The notes under the pieces: model-generated
Seen by the model: the letters and a program-made list of their open reading frames with translations, nothing else
What the model was told of the DNA's origin: nothing
The model's database searches: none
Position numbers and translations under genes: made by a program
Shown here: piece after piece, positions 1 to 7,167 of the stretch
Position numbering within the stretch: position 1 is the stretch's first letter
How the letters are laid out: each line of letters opens with the position of its first letter
Assembly (NCBI GenBank): GCA_041672395.1
Contig: JBAYZS010000062.1
Coordinates: 1 to 12,299, forward strand
Origin: UBA5287 sp041672395
GTDB lineage: Bacteria > Bacteroidota > Bacteroidia > Bacteroidales > Dysgonomonadaceae
Length of the DNA: 12,299 nucleotides
Direction of reading: 5' to 3'

Positions 1-1005
1 GGTCCTCTAAAAGGAGGAGATAAAACAGGCGTAATGGCCCAATTTATCGAAGTGTATGGCGAAGGTAACAGTATTAGTTACAATGTCAATGATAACATTT
101 TTGGCGAGAGCACACCAGAAGATCTTGTCAATGTTTACAACTCCAATGGTACCGCTCAGAGTCCAATTATGATAAAAGGAAACTGGATTAGAGGAGGAGG
201 TCCTTCTTTAAGTGGTGGCGGCATAAATATTGGCGATTACGGCGGATCTTATCAGATTGCAGAAGACAATATTCTTGTAAACCCCGGTCAGTACGGAATG
301 GGTATTTCCGGTGGACACGATATGATAGTTCGTAACAATAAAGTCTATGGCAGTCAGAAATACTTCACAAATGTAGGTGTAACCGCAAGCAACTGGTATG
401 TAGCAGACAAAGGCAACTCCTACAATATTACCGTAGCCAACAACGAGATCAACTATATGCACAAGGATGGTTTTCTGAATAACGTTTGGTTTAACGATAA
501 TGTATTACCCGTAACCGGTAGTGAAACAAACAAATACAACCCAAGTTTATCTGCATCGATCCTTCCTGACCAATTAGTAGGAAGAGCCCGAGTTGGTCTG
601 ACACCCCCACCGGTAGTAGATCCTGTAACACCCCCAGTAGAAGATCCTGTTACTCCACCAACAGAAACTCCTGTTGAAGATCCCGTAACCCCTCCGACTG
701 AAGATCCCGTAACTCCTCCCGGTGCTGATCCAAGTGAAAATACTGAAACTCCTCCAACAGTTGAGGTGAACGATCCAAACATTGTTATCTATTTAGACAG
801 ATACAGTAGGATTTGCATCAACATCAAAGGTCCACTATCCGCTTCTGCAACGGTAACCATTACAGATGTAGACGGTAATGCAATATTTTCCAGAAGAATT
901 GTAAGTTATCATACATCAATTAGAATGAGGGTTAGAAAAGGAACATATACTGTATATGTTGTAAACGGTGACAAAACAAATAAAAAAGAATTAACAATCA
1001 AATAA
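1..1005 (+). CDS. Secreted right-handed beta-helix protein, 3' part, with proline-rich linker and T9SS-like C-terminal domain
   Basis: The reading frame is open from base 1, so the start lies outside the window; the ATG at 34 is probably an internal Met. Residue numbers here count from that Met. Residues 1-185 are rich in Asn, Gly and short beta-strand repeats (for example GINIGDYGGSYQIAEDNILV and VRNNKVYG), as in pectate-lyase-like right-handed parallel beta-helix proteins that often bind or cleave polysaccharide. Residues 190-242 are a Pro/Thr/Asp/Glu linker with four DPVTPP units. Residues 247-323 look like a small beta-sandwich ending in GTYTVYVVNGDKTNKKELTIK-type sequence, which resembles the type A sorting domain of type IX secretion (G-x-Y-x-V, then basic residues near the end). 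Substrate and catalysis cannot be told. The lipoprotein gene follows after 2 nt, so the two are probably cotranscribed. Confidence 0.7.
   Translation, partial: GPLKGGDKTGVMAQFIEVYGEGNSISYNVNDNIFGESTPEDLVNVYNSNGTAQSPIMIKGNWIRGGGPSLSGGGINIGDYGGSYQIAEDNILVNPGQYGMGISGGHDMIVRNNKVYGSQKYFTNVGVTASNWYVADKGNSYNITVANNEINYMHKDGFLNNVWFNDNVLPVTGSETNKYNPSLSASILPDQLVGRARVGLTPPPVVDPVTPPVEDPVTPPTETPVEDPVTPPTEDPVTPPGADPSENTETPPTVEVNDPNIVIYLDRYSRICINIKGPLSASATVTITDVDGNAIFSRRIVSYHTSIRMRVRKGTYTVYVVNGDKTNKKELTIK
601..759 (+). repeat. Degenerate repeat coding for a proline-rich linker
   Basis: This stretch encodes the linker between the beta-helix and the C-terminal domain. It has four DPVTPP units spaced by short VE, TE or TETPVE inserts, with variable third codon positions, so it is protein-level repetition more than exact DNA repetition. 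Such linkers usually separate domains of secreted proteins. Confidence 0.75.
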
Positions 1006-1007
1006 AT

Positions 1008-1472
1008 ATGAGCAAGTTACATAATAATATTTTAATTTATCTATTATCCATTCTAAGCATAGTATTCATGCTTGCATCTTGCGAAAGCGAAGAAAAAGTT
1101 GACCTACAAGAAGCCACTGAACACCCTTTAGTAGGAGAATGGAAAGTTGATGCATATATAGGCAATGAAGTAATTTTCAAAAACGTCATTCTTCAAGCAG
1201 ATCAAATTTCATCAACGCGTAAAGACTCCATAGTTTTAAAAGATAACGAGAACTATTTCTGGGACTTTCAGGTAAACGTTGCAGTTATTGAAACAAACAG
1301 TGCATTTCAAACAAAGCATTCAATAAGTCAAATTGAAGATCACAATATTGGTGTAAAAATTACCAATGGCAAAATAATTAACAACGACAGTATTTATTTT
1401 GAAGTAGCCTTTGAAGATGATGAAACTCCCTATGGAACAACATATCAGATGAAGGGCAGTCGTGTAAATTAA
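1008..1472 (+). CDS. Small lipoprotein resembling the Bacteroidota lipid-binding putative hydrolase family
   Basis: The protein has 154 residues. It begins with a short polar segment, a hydrophobic stretch and a lipobox (MLASC, Cys at residue 25), so it should be exported and lipid-anchored. The mature part starts with an acidic tail, then HPLVGEWKVDAY, a run of predicted beta strands, and the C-terminal pattern VKITNGKIINNDSIYFEVAFEDD...YQMKGSR. That pattern resembles Bacteroidota lipoproteins annotated as lipid-binding putative hydrolase (lipocalin-like barrels, PF12888); this match is from memory and no active site is visible. The ATG lies 2 nt after the beta-helix stop codon, which suggests coupled translation and a role with that secreted protein. 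Confidence 0.65.
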   Translation: MSKLHNNILIYLLSILSIVFMLASCESEEKVDLQEATEHPLVGEWKVDAYIGNEVIFKNVILQADQISSTRKDSIVLKDNENYFWDFQVNVAVIETNSAFQTKHSISQIEDHNIGVKITNGKIINNDSIYFEVAFEDDETPYGTTYQMKGSRVN

Positions 1473-1876
1473 CACCTAAAATGTAACATGAATCATTGTT
1501 TTCTAAAAGCATTTATGAAGTATTCATAAAATTGAGTGATAAGCATCCGGAGAAAACTTCAGGTATTGAAGTTTTCTCCAAATGCCACTCGGTTCCATTA
1601 TTAACAGCATGACAATATTTCACCTAAAACCAGTATCTACATTAACCAATGAACCTAAAACTACTCCATTAAAAAACAATTGGAACCATGATCTATATAA
1701 TAAGGATTAAAAAAGAAGTTCAACCATGAGCTAAATAAAAAAGAACAAATTATTATCATTTTAATTATCATATTCAACATTATTATTTTTAGTTTTAATT
1801 ATGGAGAAACATTCGTTTCCCTTCACTAACTAATTAACACGGTATTGAAAATATTCGTCACAAAGCCCAGTTAAAT
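1473..1876. other. Convergent intergenic region, about 400 bp, no gene seen
   Basis: The region separates two genes that converge on it. It holds one long hairpin (1534-1590) near the lipoprotein gene. The rest, especially 1690-1800, is very AT-rich, and I see no coding frame or RNA gene. A weak hairpin around 1803-1819 (GAAAC/GTTTC core) lies on the GH32 side but has no T-tract. Confidence 0.6.
1534..1590. terminator. Long inverted repeat between convergent genes, likely two-way terminator
   Basis: The core is a perfect 13-bp stem (GGAGAAAACTTCA at 1549-1561 and its complement at 1567-1579) with a 5-nt loop. After a CC/AA internal mismatch the stem continues with GCAT/ATGC (1543-1546 with 1582-1585). 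After a 4-nt bulge on the left arm only (1539-1542), it continues with GAGTG/CACTC (1534-1538 with 1586-1590), giving 22 pairs in all. It starts 62 nt after the lipoprotein stop. There is no T-run after either arm, so factor-independent termination is uncertain; transcript-end protection or a small mobile-repeat remnant are alternatives. Confidence 0.55.
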
Positions 1877-3517
1877 TTAGTTAAACCATATAGATTTAAG
1901 TCGAAAAACCTCAAGATTCTTGATTTGGATGTTATTTCCCCAAAAATTGAAGTCCTTATTTTGGTCGTTAATTTTTCTTTCGAAAGAGTAAGAATAAGCC
2001 CCATTATCGATAAAAACTTCAACAGACGATTTGTCTATGAAAATATCAGCGGAAATTTCCATGCTTGTCATATCTTCAGGCGAATAAAACACACCATTCA
2101 CCGTGTTGTTGTTCATGTCGTAATTCAGTATAGACTGCCCTTTAAAATCCAGTCCAGCACTAGTAGCATGTGAAAGTTTCATTGTCATTTTAATACGCAA
2201 AAGCTGTTCATCTTTGTACACATTCAAATTTTTATCAGCCTGTTCGACATTTAAGTTTGCCCATTTCTCACAATTATCCGTTAGTAAATTTGTTTCATCG
2301 ATTGGAGCACTAAATAATCTGACTCCATTATTAGTAGATTTCAATTTAAGTTCAGTAGGCAGCAACATTAGCATGTTAAAAGGCATATTTTTAGGAGTAA
2401 TCCGTCCCCAGCTAATTTGTATTCTTCTGCCATCCGATTGAGGAATATTGTTGAATGTCTGTCCTGCATAAGCAGAGCCAGTCGTGTAATAATGTTTACC
2501 CGATTCGGGAGTAAAAACCTTCCCATTAAAATTCCCAATCATATAAGTACCCGAAGCCCCATACATAACCCATTTTTTCTTATTAGGGTTATTATCAACC
2601 GGCAGTTCAAATAATTCCGGGCATTCCCAAAAACCCGTAATATGGCTTTCGAAAGTCCAGTCTTTCAAATTATTTGAGTTATAGATAGAATGCCCATCCC
2701 TTTCGTTCAATACCATCACCCAATTCTTGCCAGGTGCATACCAAAACACTTTTGGGTCCCTTGTATCCTTGCTATTCCATTTATCTTTTGAATCAATTAC
2801 CGGGTTCTTGTCATATTTAGTCCACGTACGTCCTTTATCCAAGCTATATGCGACACATTGTATCTGTCTATCAGGATTGTCGGCTGTATATAAAGCAACC
2901 ATTGCCGAAGTTTTGCCTTTGTTGAAGCCAGCCGTATTTTGATAATCTACGACCACCGATCCCGAGAACATTGTACCAAGTTCATCCGGATACAGCGCAA
3001 CCGGAAGCTCCCTCCAATGTATCATGTCGTTGCTAACAGCATGTCCCCAGTGCATATTTCCCCATTCCTTTTCATACGGATTATGTTGATAAAACAAGTG
3101 ATATTCACCTACGTAATAAATTAGTCCATTTGGGTCGTTGTTCCATCCCCTTCTGCTTGAGAAGTGGAATTGCGGTCTGTTTTGTTCTTTATATAAGCTA
3201 TCCAGTCCTGCAATTTCGTCCGATTGATAGATTTTATTCAACCCATTATTTTGTGATGAGAATGAAATATTAAGAGTTTTGTTTTTGAAAGCCGATATGT
3301 CGCAGAAGACCCAGTAATCAGGATTTTCAGAAGCCAGTCGAACATCAAAAACCCTTTCCTTAGTTCCGTTCACTTCAATTGTCATAACTTCCCTATTTGC
3401 CTCATTTGAGATTGGGATATTCAAGTATTTCTTTGTCGCTTTTATAGAAATGCTTTGAGCGTTAACGATTGCAATGAATGCAAACGTAAAAAACAAGGAG
3501 ATCAAGATTCTTTTCAT
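1877..3517 (-). CDS. Secreted glycoside hydrolase family 32 enzyme (levanase/inulinase/fructosidase type)
   Basis: This 546-residue protein should hydrolyse beta-fructosidic bonds in fructans or sucrose-type sugars. A type I signal peptide is visible (residues 1-20, ending VNA-Q). Residues about 22-112 match the small N-terminal domain (DUF4980-like) found in Bacteroidota GH32 proteins. The five-blade propeller then shows WNNDPNG at 125-131 (nucleophile Asp128), RDP at 253-255 (transition-state Asp254) and ECP at 298-300 (acid/base Glu298). The C-terminal beta-sandwich carries SSVEVFIDNG at 497-506. All three catalytic residues are present, so the enzyme should be active; levan versus inulin and endo versus exo action cannot be decided here. 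It is second in a unit with the M64 lipoprotein, its ATG lying one base after that gene's TAA. There is no SusC/SusD pair in the window. Confidence 0.93.
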   Translation of the reverse strand: MKRILISLFFTFAFIAIVNAQSISIKATKKYLNIPISNEANREVMTIEVNGTKERVFDVRLASENPDYWVFCDISAFKNKTLNISFSSQNNGLNKIYQSDEIAGLDSLYKEQNRPQFHFSSRRGWNNDPNGLIYYVGEYHLFYQHNPYEKEWGNMHWGHAVSNDMIHWRELPVALYPDELGTMFSGSVVVDYQNTAGFNKGKTSAMVALYTADNPDRQIQCVAYSLDKGRTWTKYDKNPVIDSKDKWNSKDTRDPKVFWYAPGKNWVMVLNERDGHSIYNSNNLKDWTFESHITGFWECPELFELPVDNNPNKKKWVMYGASGTYMIGNFNGKVFTPESGKHYYTTGSAYAGQTFNNIPQSDGRRIQISWGRITPKNMPFNMLMLLPTELKLKSTNNGVRLFSAPIDETNLLTDNCEKWANLNVEQADKNLNVYKDEQLLRIKMTMKLSHATSAGLDFKGQSILNYDMNNNTVNGVFYSPEDMTSMEISADIFIDKSSVEVFIDNGAYSYSFERKINDQNKDFNFWGNNIQIKNLEVFRLKSIWFN

Positions 3518-3518
3518 A

Positions 3519-5981
3519 TTAATTTACTATGATACGGATTGGTGGTGGGAGTAGTTTCTCATTATCGACAGGAATGTCGACAGAACTTGTCATTGCATAA
3601 GACTCTTTCACATCTTTTAGTTTGAATTCCTCAAAAGAGTAAGTCTCACCAGCAAACCGTTTTATCCTCTTGACAATCAGTTCCCTGCTTGGTGCGTTTA
3701 TATATGCAATATTATCTATCATCAGACTTTTTGGTTCAGACCTCCAGATTCCAAAAGCATAATATCTAGCCCCTTCATAAGCACCCACATATGAATAAGT
3801 TGGATCACTAACGAAATGTTTCCACAATATTTCAGATAAATTATTAGTCAGATCCACATTGAGGTCGAATCCCCACTGTTGCCATTTTCTGAGATCTTCT
3901 TGTTGAGAGAGAGGAATAGTTGTTGTTCTAAACGAAACATATTCATCGGCAAGTTTTCCGAAACCGTGTCCCGCAGCCTCATGCTGCACCAAACCTCTGA
4001 AATCGTTTGGGTAAGGTTCTGTTGAAACCGGAGCGACTGCAATAGCCTTACCATCAGAATAAGAATAAGTCGTTCCCGCATATCTTGAGCTGTTAGTAAT
4101 GACCGTGACAAGTGTTTGAGTCAAGTCGGAACTTAACGGAGCCTTTTGTGCATATTCAAAACACTTATCGTTATCCGTCGACATTATTGTAGAAGGAGGT
4201 GCTTTCATATATTTAGAAGAAAACGCCGTATTTTTTGTCACATTAATATCGCTGATTCCACTTTCCTGTGAGAACGCATAAACGATATAAATATTAAAAT
4301 AACTTCTGTAAGACTTGTACGGTTCGATAGAAAAGAAATGTTCAATACCCTTGTTGAGGTCGTTCATAAACTTCCCTTTTCCAATATCATCAATCGTGTA
4401 ACCATCCCCAAGAAAAACGAGATCAATGCCATCACCCGAAGTAGAGCTCTGCACTTTAACAACTTCGCCATCCTTGAAAGGAAGAGATTGATCCTCTATA
4501 AAGTTGGCCGTCAGCGTAATATTCTGTGCAGGCATCGTCACTGTTGAAGCAGCTACCTCAGCATTAGTTATAAATTGCGTATCACCGGTCCAGTTTTTAA
4601 AAACATAACCACTATTTGCAGTAGCAGAGATGTTTACAACAGTACCCTCCTGATAATTTCCGGAACCATTGACCAGTCCCCCATTTGTAGGCGCAACCCC
4701 CAAGTTAAGACTATAAGAAATTCCGCTTGACTGTTCAAAAGCAATAGTTTTCAAAATCAGCCCCGCATTATTTTTCAGCGAGACAGAAGCATAGCGCGTT
4801 GGTTCCACATTCTCTTTCAAGTTGAAAGTAATTGTTTCGTAGCGCATCGTAGAACGTGTAGCAATTTTAGAAACCGACACCCATGATTTAGCATCATCAG
4901 GAATTTCAATCACATAATCGATATTTGTATCTACCAAAATATCCGCTGTTGATGTCCCTTTAGGTAGTAAGAAATATTGTTCAGCAACAGTAATTATTCC
5001 AGTGATGAAATTGATGCTACTCATTATCGTTTTAGAATAACCATCGTAGACCAAGACCAAAATCTCATCTTCAACCAAAGGATTAGGAGCAGTAACAGTA
5101 ATGGTCCCCGAAGATATGTCGGTTGGAATTACCTTGGCCCTCCATCCATTTTGTCCCAAAGCCTTAACGATTGTTTTATCAGAAGCTCCCGTGATGATAT
5201 AATTCAGTGTTTTTGTTTCCCCCGGAGTGATAGAAATATCAACAGCTTCATCAAAAGAGATAGATAACGGTTTTTCTTTAGGCAGCGTGATGACCGTTCC
5301 ATTCGTCAAGGTTAAGAAAACACTTTTATCATCATACGTAACATTTTGGAAGAAACTATCACCACCGTTAATGCCATCGATTCCATCGATTCCATCGATT
5401 CCATCAGCTCCGGTTGCTTTACCTAAATTAGTCCATGTTAGTCCATTATCAGCCGACAGCATCCAATACCCATTTTCTATTTTAAGTTGAGGCGTGATTC
5501 CATCAGTCCCGTTATCCCCGTTTGTCCCATCTTTAGCGACAGCCCTCACTTTATTTCCCGATTCGTCAGTCATCCAATTCCCGTTAACCGTCCAATAAAA
5601 CAAACCATCAGAGAAAACTTTCACACCAATCACAGGCGTTAATCCATCTGTACCATCCTTACCATCTGCGCCATCATTGCCATTTGTTCCATGATAAATT
5701 GTTGCACTTCCGCTTTTTGCAAATGCGAGCGAGTAACCAATAACCTTATCCCCTTCTTTTATTTCCGAAATAGAAGTGACATAATCATTGTTTTGTAGAG
5801 CCGTTACAGCCGTTTGCAGAGAAGCGATGTTAGTGTTTATTTGTGCGGTTAACTTTTCAATAGCCGCCAATCTTGTTTCGAGAGAATCCACCTTGTTTTT
5901 TAGAGCAGAATCATCATAACACGACCAGAAAGCAGGCATTAACAAACTTAAAGTTAAAACAATCCTTATTAAATTCTTCAT
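3519..5981 (-). CDS. Multidomain M64 (IgA peptidase-like) metallopeptidase lipoprotein with DUF4988 and collagen-like segments
   Basis: I chose the ATG at 5981 because it opens a lipoprotein signal (MKNLIRIVLTLSLLMPAFWSC, Cys21); an in-frame ATG at 6065 would add 28 residues ahead of it. The 820-residue protein is probably outer-membrane anchored. In order: a coiled coil (about 27-64); DUF4988-type modules with Gly-X-Y collagen-like runs at about 98-113, 151-161 and 191-206, and two YW...NG modules; beta-rich and BACON-like regions (to about 416); an InlB-B/Flg_new_2-type repeat (about 422-495, GYVFKNWTGD); and an M64 peptidase domain (about 512-800). The zinc site is HEAAGH (667-672, catalytic Glu668) followed by ADEY at 678-681. 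The family's founding member cleaves IgA, but most Bacteroidota members have unknown substrates. Coupling to GH32 is unusual. Confidence 0.88.
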   Translation of the reverse strand: MKNLIRIVLTLSLLMPAFWSCYDDSALKNKVDSLETRLAAIEKLTAQINTNIASLQTAVTALQNNDYVTSISEIKEGDKVIGYSLAFAKSGSATIYHGTNGNDGADGKDGTDGLTPVIGVKVFSDGLFYWTVNGNWMTDESGNKVRAVAKDGTNGDNGTDGITPQLKIENGYWMLSADNGLTWTNLGKATGADGIDGIDGIDGINGGDSFFQNVTYDDKSVFLTLTNGTVITLPKEKPLSISFDEAVDISITPGETKTLNYIITGASDKTIVKALGQNGWRAKVIPTDISSGTITVTAPNPLVEDEILVLVYDGYSKTIMSSINFITGIITVAEQYFLLPKGTSTADILVDTNIDYVIEIPDDAKSWVSVSKIATRSTMRYETITFNLKENVEPTRYASVSLKNNAGLILKTIAFEQSSGISYSLNLGVAPTNGGLVNGSGNYQEGTVVNISATANSGYVFKNWTGDTQFITNAEVAASTVTMPAQNITLTANFIEDQSLPFKDGEVVKVQSSTSGDGIDLVFLGDGYTIDDIGKGKFMNDLNKGIEHFFSIEPYKSYRSYFNIYIVYAFSQESGISDINVTKNTAFSSKYMKAPPSTIMSTDNDKCFEYAQKAPLSSDLTQTLVTVITNSSRYAGTTYSYSDGKAIAVAPVSTEPYPNDFRGLVQHEAAGHGFGKLADEYVSFRTTTIPLSQQEDLRKWQQWGFDLNVDLTNNLSEILWKHFVSDPTYSYVGAYEGARYYAFGIWRSEPKSLMIDNIAYINAPSRELIVKRIKRFAGETYSFEEFKLKDVKESYAMTSSVDIPVDNEKLLPPPIRIIVN
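5374..5400. repeat. Three exact tandem copies of a 9-bp unit inside the M64 gene
   Basis: CCATCGATT is repeated three times in a row on the plus strand, followed by a diverged copy. On the coding strand it gives GIDGIDGID within the third Gly-X-Y run. Copy-number change would stay in frame and lengthen or shorten the collagen-like spacer by three residues. Confidence 0.9.
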
Positions 5982-6164
5982 ATTAAAGGTTTTTCTATCA
6001 ATAAATTGTGATGTGTTTATAAATTTTCGAAAGTTAGATAATAATTTGAAATCAAAGTGCCTCAATCCTAGTTTTTTCTCTCTATTTTATTGTTATTGTA
6101 AAACTGATTTTGTGTTGGGGGTTTTTATGAGAGAATTTGTTTTGAGTTTCTATCGGAGCATAGT

Positions 6165-6185
6165 GGGAGGAGGGTGGGAGGAGGG
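6165..6185 (+). other. G-quadruplex motif in the divergent intergenic region
   Basis: Four GGG tracts (6165-6167, 6172-6174, 6176-6178, 6183-6185) are separated by loops of 4, 1 and 4 nt, which meets the usual G3 N1-7 rule. The extra GG pairs inside the loops come from duplication of a GGGAGGAGGG unit. The surrounding DNA is AT-rich. It lies 55 nt upstream of the peroxiredoxin promoter -33 box and about 180 nt from the M64 start. I see no gene between 5982 and 6331. Confidence 0.7.
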
Positions 6186-6240
6186 TCGAGGTTAAAGTCA
6201 GATAAATTAATGTTAAATATCAAAAAAACTCTAATAATTA

Positions 6241-6272
6241 TTTGGATAATGAACGTACGTTCATTATATTTG
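6241..6272 (+). promoter_or_regulatory. Peroxiredoxin promoter, Bacteroidota sigma-ABfr type
   Basis: TTTG at 6241-6244, a 20-nt spacer and TATATTTG at 6265-6272 exactly match the Bacteroidota consensus TTTG-N19-21-TAnnTTTG. Transcription would begin near 6279, giving a leader of about 53 nt before the ATG at 6332. Confidence 0.8.
6246..6267. promoter_or_regulatory. 22-bp perfect palindrome, likely repressor operator (TetR-like)
   Basis: ATAATGAACGT at 6246-6256 is followed directly by its exact complement at 6257-6267. The palindrome fills the promoter spacer and runs into the -7 box, so a bound protein would block RNA polymerase. The TGAACG...CGTTCA form resembles TetR-family operators. 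No regulator gene is nearby in the window, so the protein that binds is unknown. Confidence 0.75.
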
Positions 6273-6331
6273 CGAAGAAATATATAAAGTTGGCAATAAG
6301 TATTTTTTCACAAACTAACAAAACTAAATTT

Positions 6332-7045
6332 ATGGAAACAAATCAAGAAGTGAAAGTAATGCCACGTATTGGAGACAAGGCTCCGGCATTTAAAGCAGTA
6401 ACAACCCAAGGTGACATTAATTTTCCGGCTGATTATAAAGGAAAATGGGTGATTTTATTTAGTCATCCAGCTGATTTTACGCCAGTTTGTACCTCTGAAT
6501 TTATGACATTTGCATCTATGCAAAAAGAATTTGAAGCGCTGAATTGTCAATTAGTTGGACTTTCAGTAGATGGACTTTACAGCCATATTGCATGGTTGCG
6601 AACAATTAAGGAAAAAATTGAATACAAAGGAATGAAAAATGTAGAAGTAACATTCCCATTAATTGAAGATATCACAATGGAAGTTGCCAATGCTTACGGG
6701 ATGATGCAACCTGGTGAAAGTTCAACAAAGGCTGTACGTGCTGTTTTTTTTATTGATCCAAAAGGAATTATTCGTACAATTATTTATTATCCTTTGTCAT
6801 TAGGGCGTAATTTTGATGAACTTAAGCGAGTTCTTATCGGATTACAAACCGCCGATGAGTTTGGCGTGGCTACTCCTGCCGATTGGCGTCCTGGAGATGA
6901 TGTGATTGTGCCCACAGCCGGATCTTGTGGAATAGCAAAAGACCGTATGGAAGGAAAAGAAGGTGAAATGACCTGCTACGATTGGTTCTTCTGCACCAAA
7001 AAACTATCCAAAGAAGAAGTTGAAAACAGGATTTATAAGAAATAA
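6332..7045 (+). CDS. Peroxiredoxin, AhpC/TSA superfamily, Prx6-type
   Basis: This 237-residue cytosolic enzyme should reduce hydrogen peroxide and organic peroxides. The peroxidatic site is PADFTPVCTSE (46-56, Cys53), with supporting Arg136. The length and the C-terminal region (ADWRPGDD at 183-190) fit the Prx6 group. The tail holds Cys199, then CYDWFFC with Cys215 and Cys221, a pattern seen in archaeal and anaerobe members of this group that use C-terminal cysteines for resolution. The ATG at 6332 was chosen because an upstream in-frame ATG at 6248 lies inside the promoter; the ATG at 6359 (MPRIGDKAP) is a reasonable alternative. The gene has its own promoter with a palindromic operator and a hairpin downstream, so it is probably a single-gene unit. 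Confidence 0.93.
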   Translation: METNQEVKVMPRIGDKAPAFKAVTTQGDINFPADYKGKWVILFSHPADFTPVCTSEFMTFASMQKEFEALNCQLVGLSVDGLYSHIAWLRTIKEKIEYKGMKNVEVTFPLIEDITMEVANAYGMMQPGESSTKAVRAVFFIDPKGIIRTIIYYPLSLGRNFDELKRVLIGLQTADEFGVATPADWRPGDDVIVPTAGSCGIAKDRMEGKEGEMTCYDWFFCTKKLSKEEVENRIYKK

Positions 7046-7050
7046 TTTTG
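7019..7050 (+). promoter_or_regulatory. Weak candidate promoter for the DUF134 gene set
   Basis: GTTG at 7019-7022 (three of four bases match TTTG), a 20-nt spacer and TAATTTTG at 7043-7050 (full match) sit across the end of the peroxiredoxin gene. If used, transcripts would start near 7057 and carry the 7074-7106 hairpin in a leader of about 110 nt. No better promoter is visible before 7168. Confidence 0.3.
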
Positions 7051-7073
7051 AATAATATTAAGTAGACCTGTTG

Positions 7074-7110
7074 AATATAACCCACTGTTTTTAGGTGGGT
7101 TATATTTTAG
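7074..7110 (+). terminator. Hairpin after the peroxiredoxin gene, likely terminator
   Basis: A perfect 12-bp stem (AATATAACCCAC at 7074-7085 with its complement at 7095-7106) encloses a 9-nt loop and is followed by TTAG. It begins 28 nt after the peroxiredoxin stop. The T-tract is weak but the stem is symmetrical. Confidence 0.7.
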
Positions 7111-7167
7111 ATATCAATAGATAACAACCGATTAAAATAATAGACGCAATTTCATTCAATTTAAAAA

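Noticed and set aside
453..782. Minus-strand open frame rich in Gly, Val, Thr and Ser repeats
   Set aside because: It is the antisense shadow of the proline-rich linker; there is no signal, start context or family match.
1803..1819. Short GAAAC/GTTTC hairpin as GH32 terminator
   Set aside because: Only about five to seven pairs with a G-U, and no T-tract in the minus direction.
6029..6056. Possible minus-strand promoter for the M64 operon (TAACTTTC with TTTG upstream)
   Set aside because: The -7 box has a mismatch at its last base and the spacer is only 16 nt, so I could not support it; the real promoter of this operon was not found.
5982..6065. Longer N-terminus for the M64 protein from the ATG at 6065
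   Set aside because: It would bury the lipoprotein signal peptide 28 residues inside; the ATG at 5981 fits export.
6242..6331. Longer N-terminus for the peroxiredoxin
   Set aside because: The added codons run through the promoter and palindrome, so they would not be transcribed.
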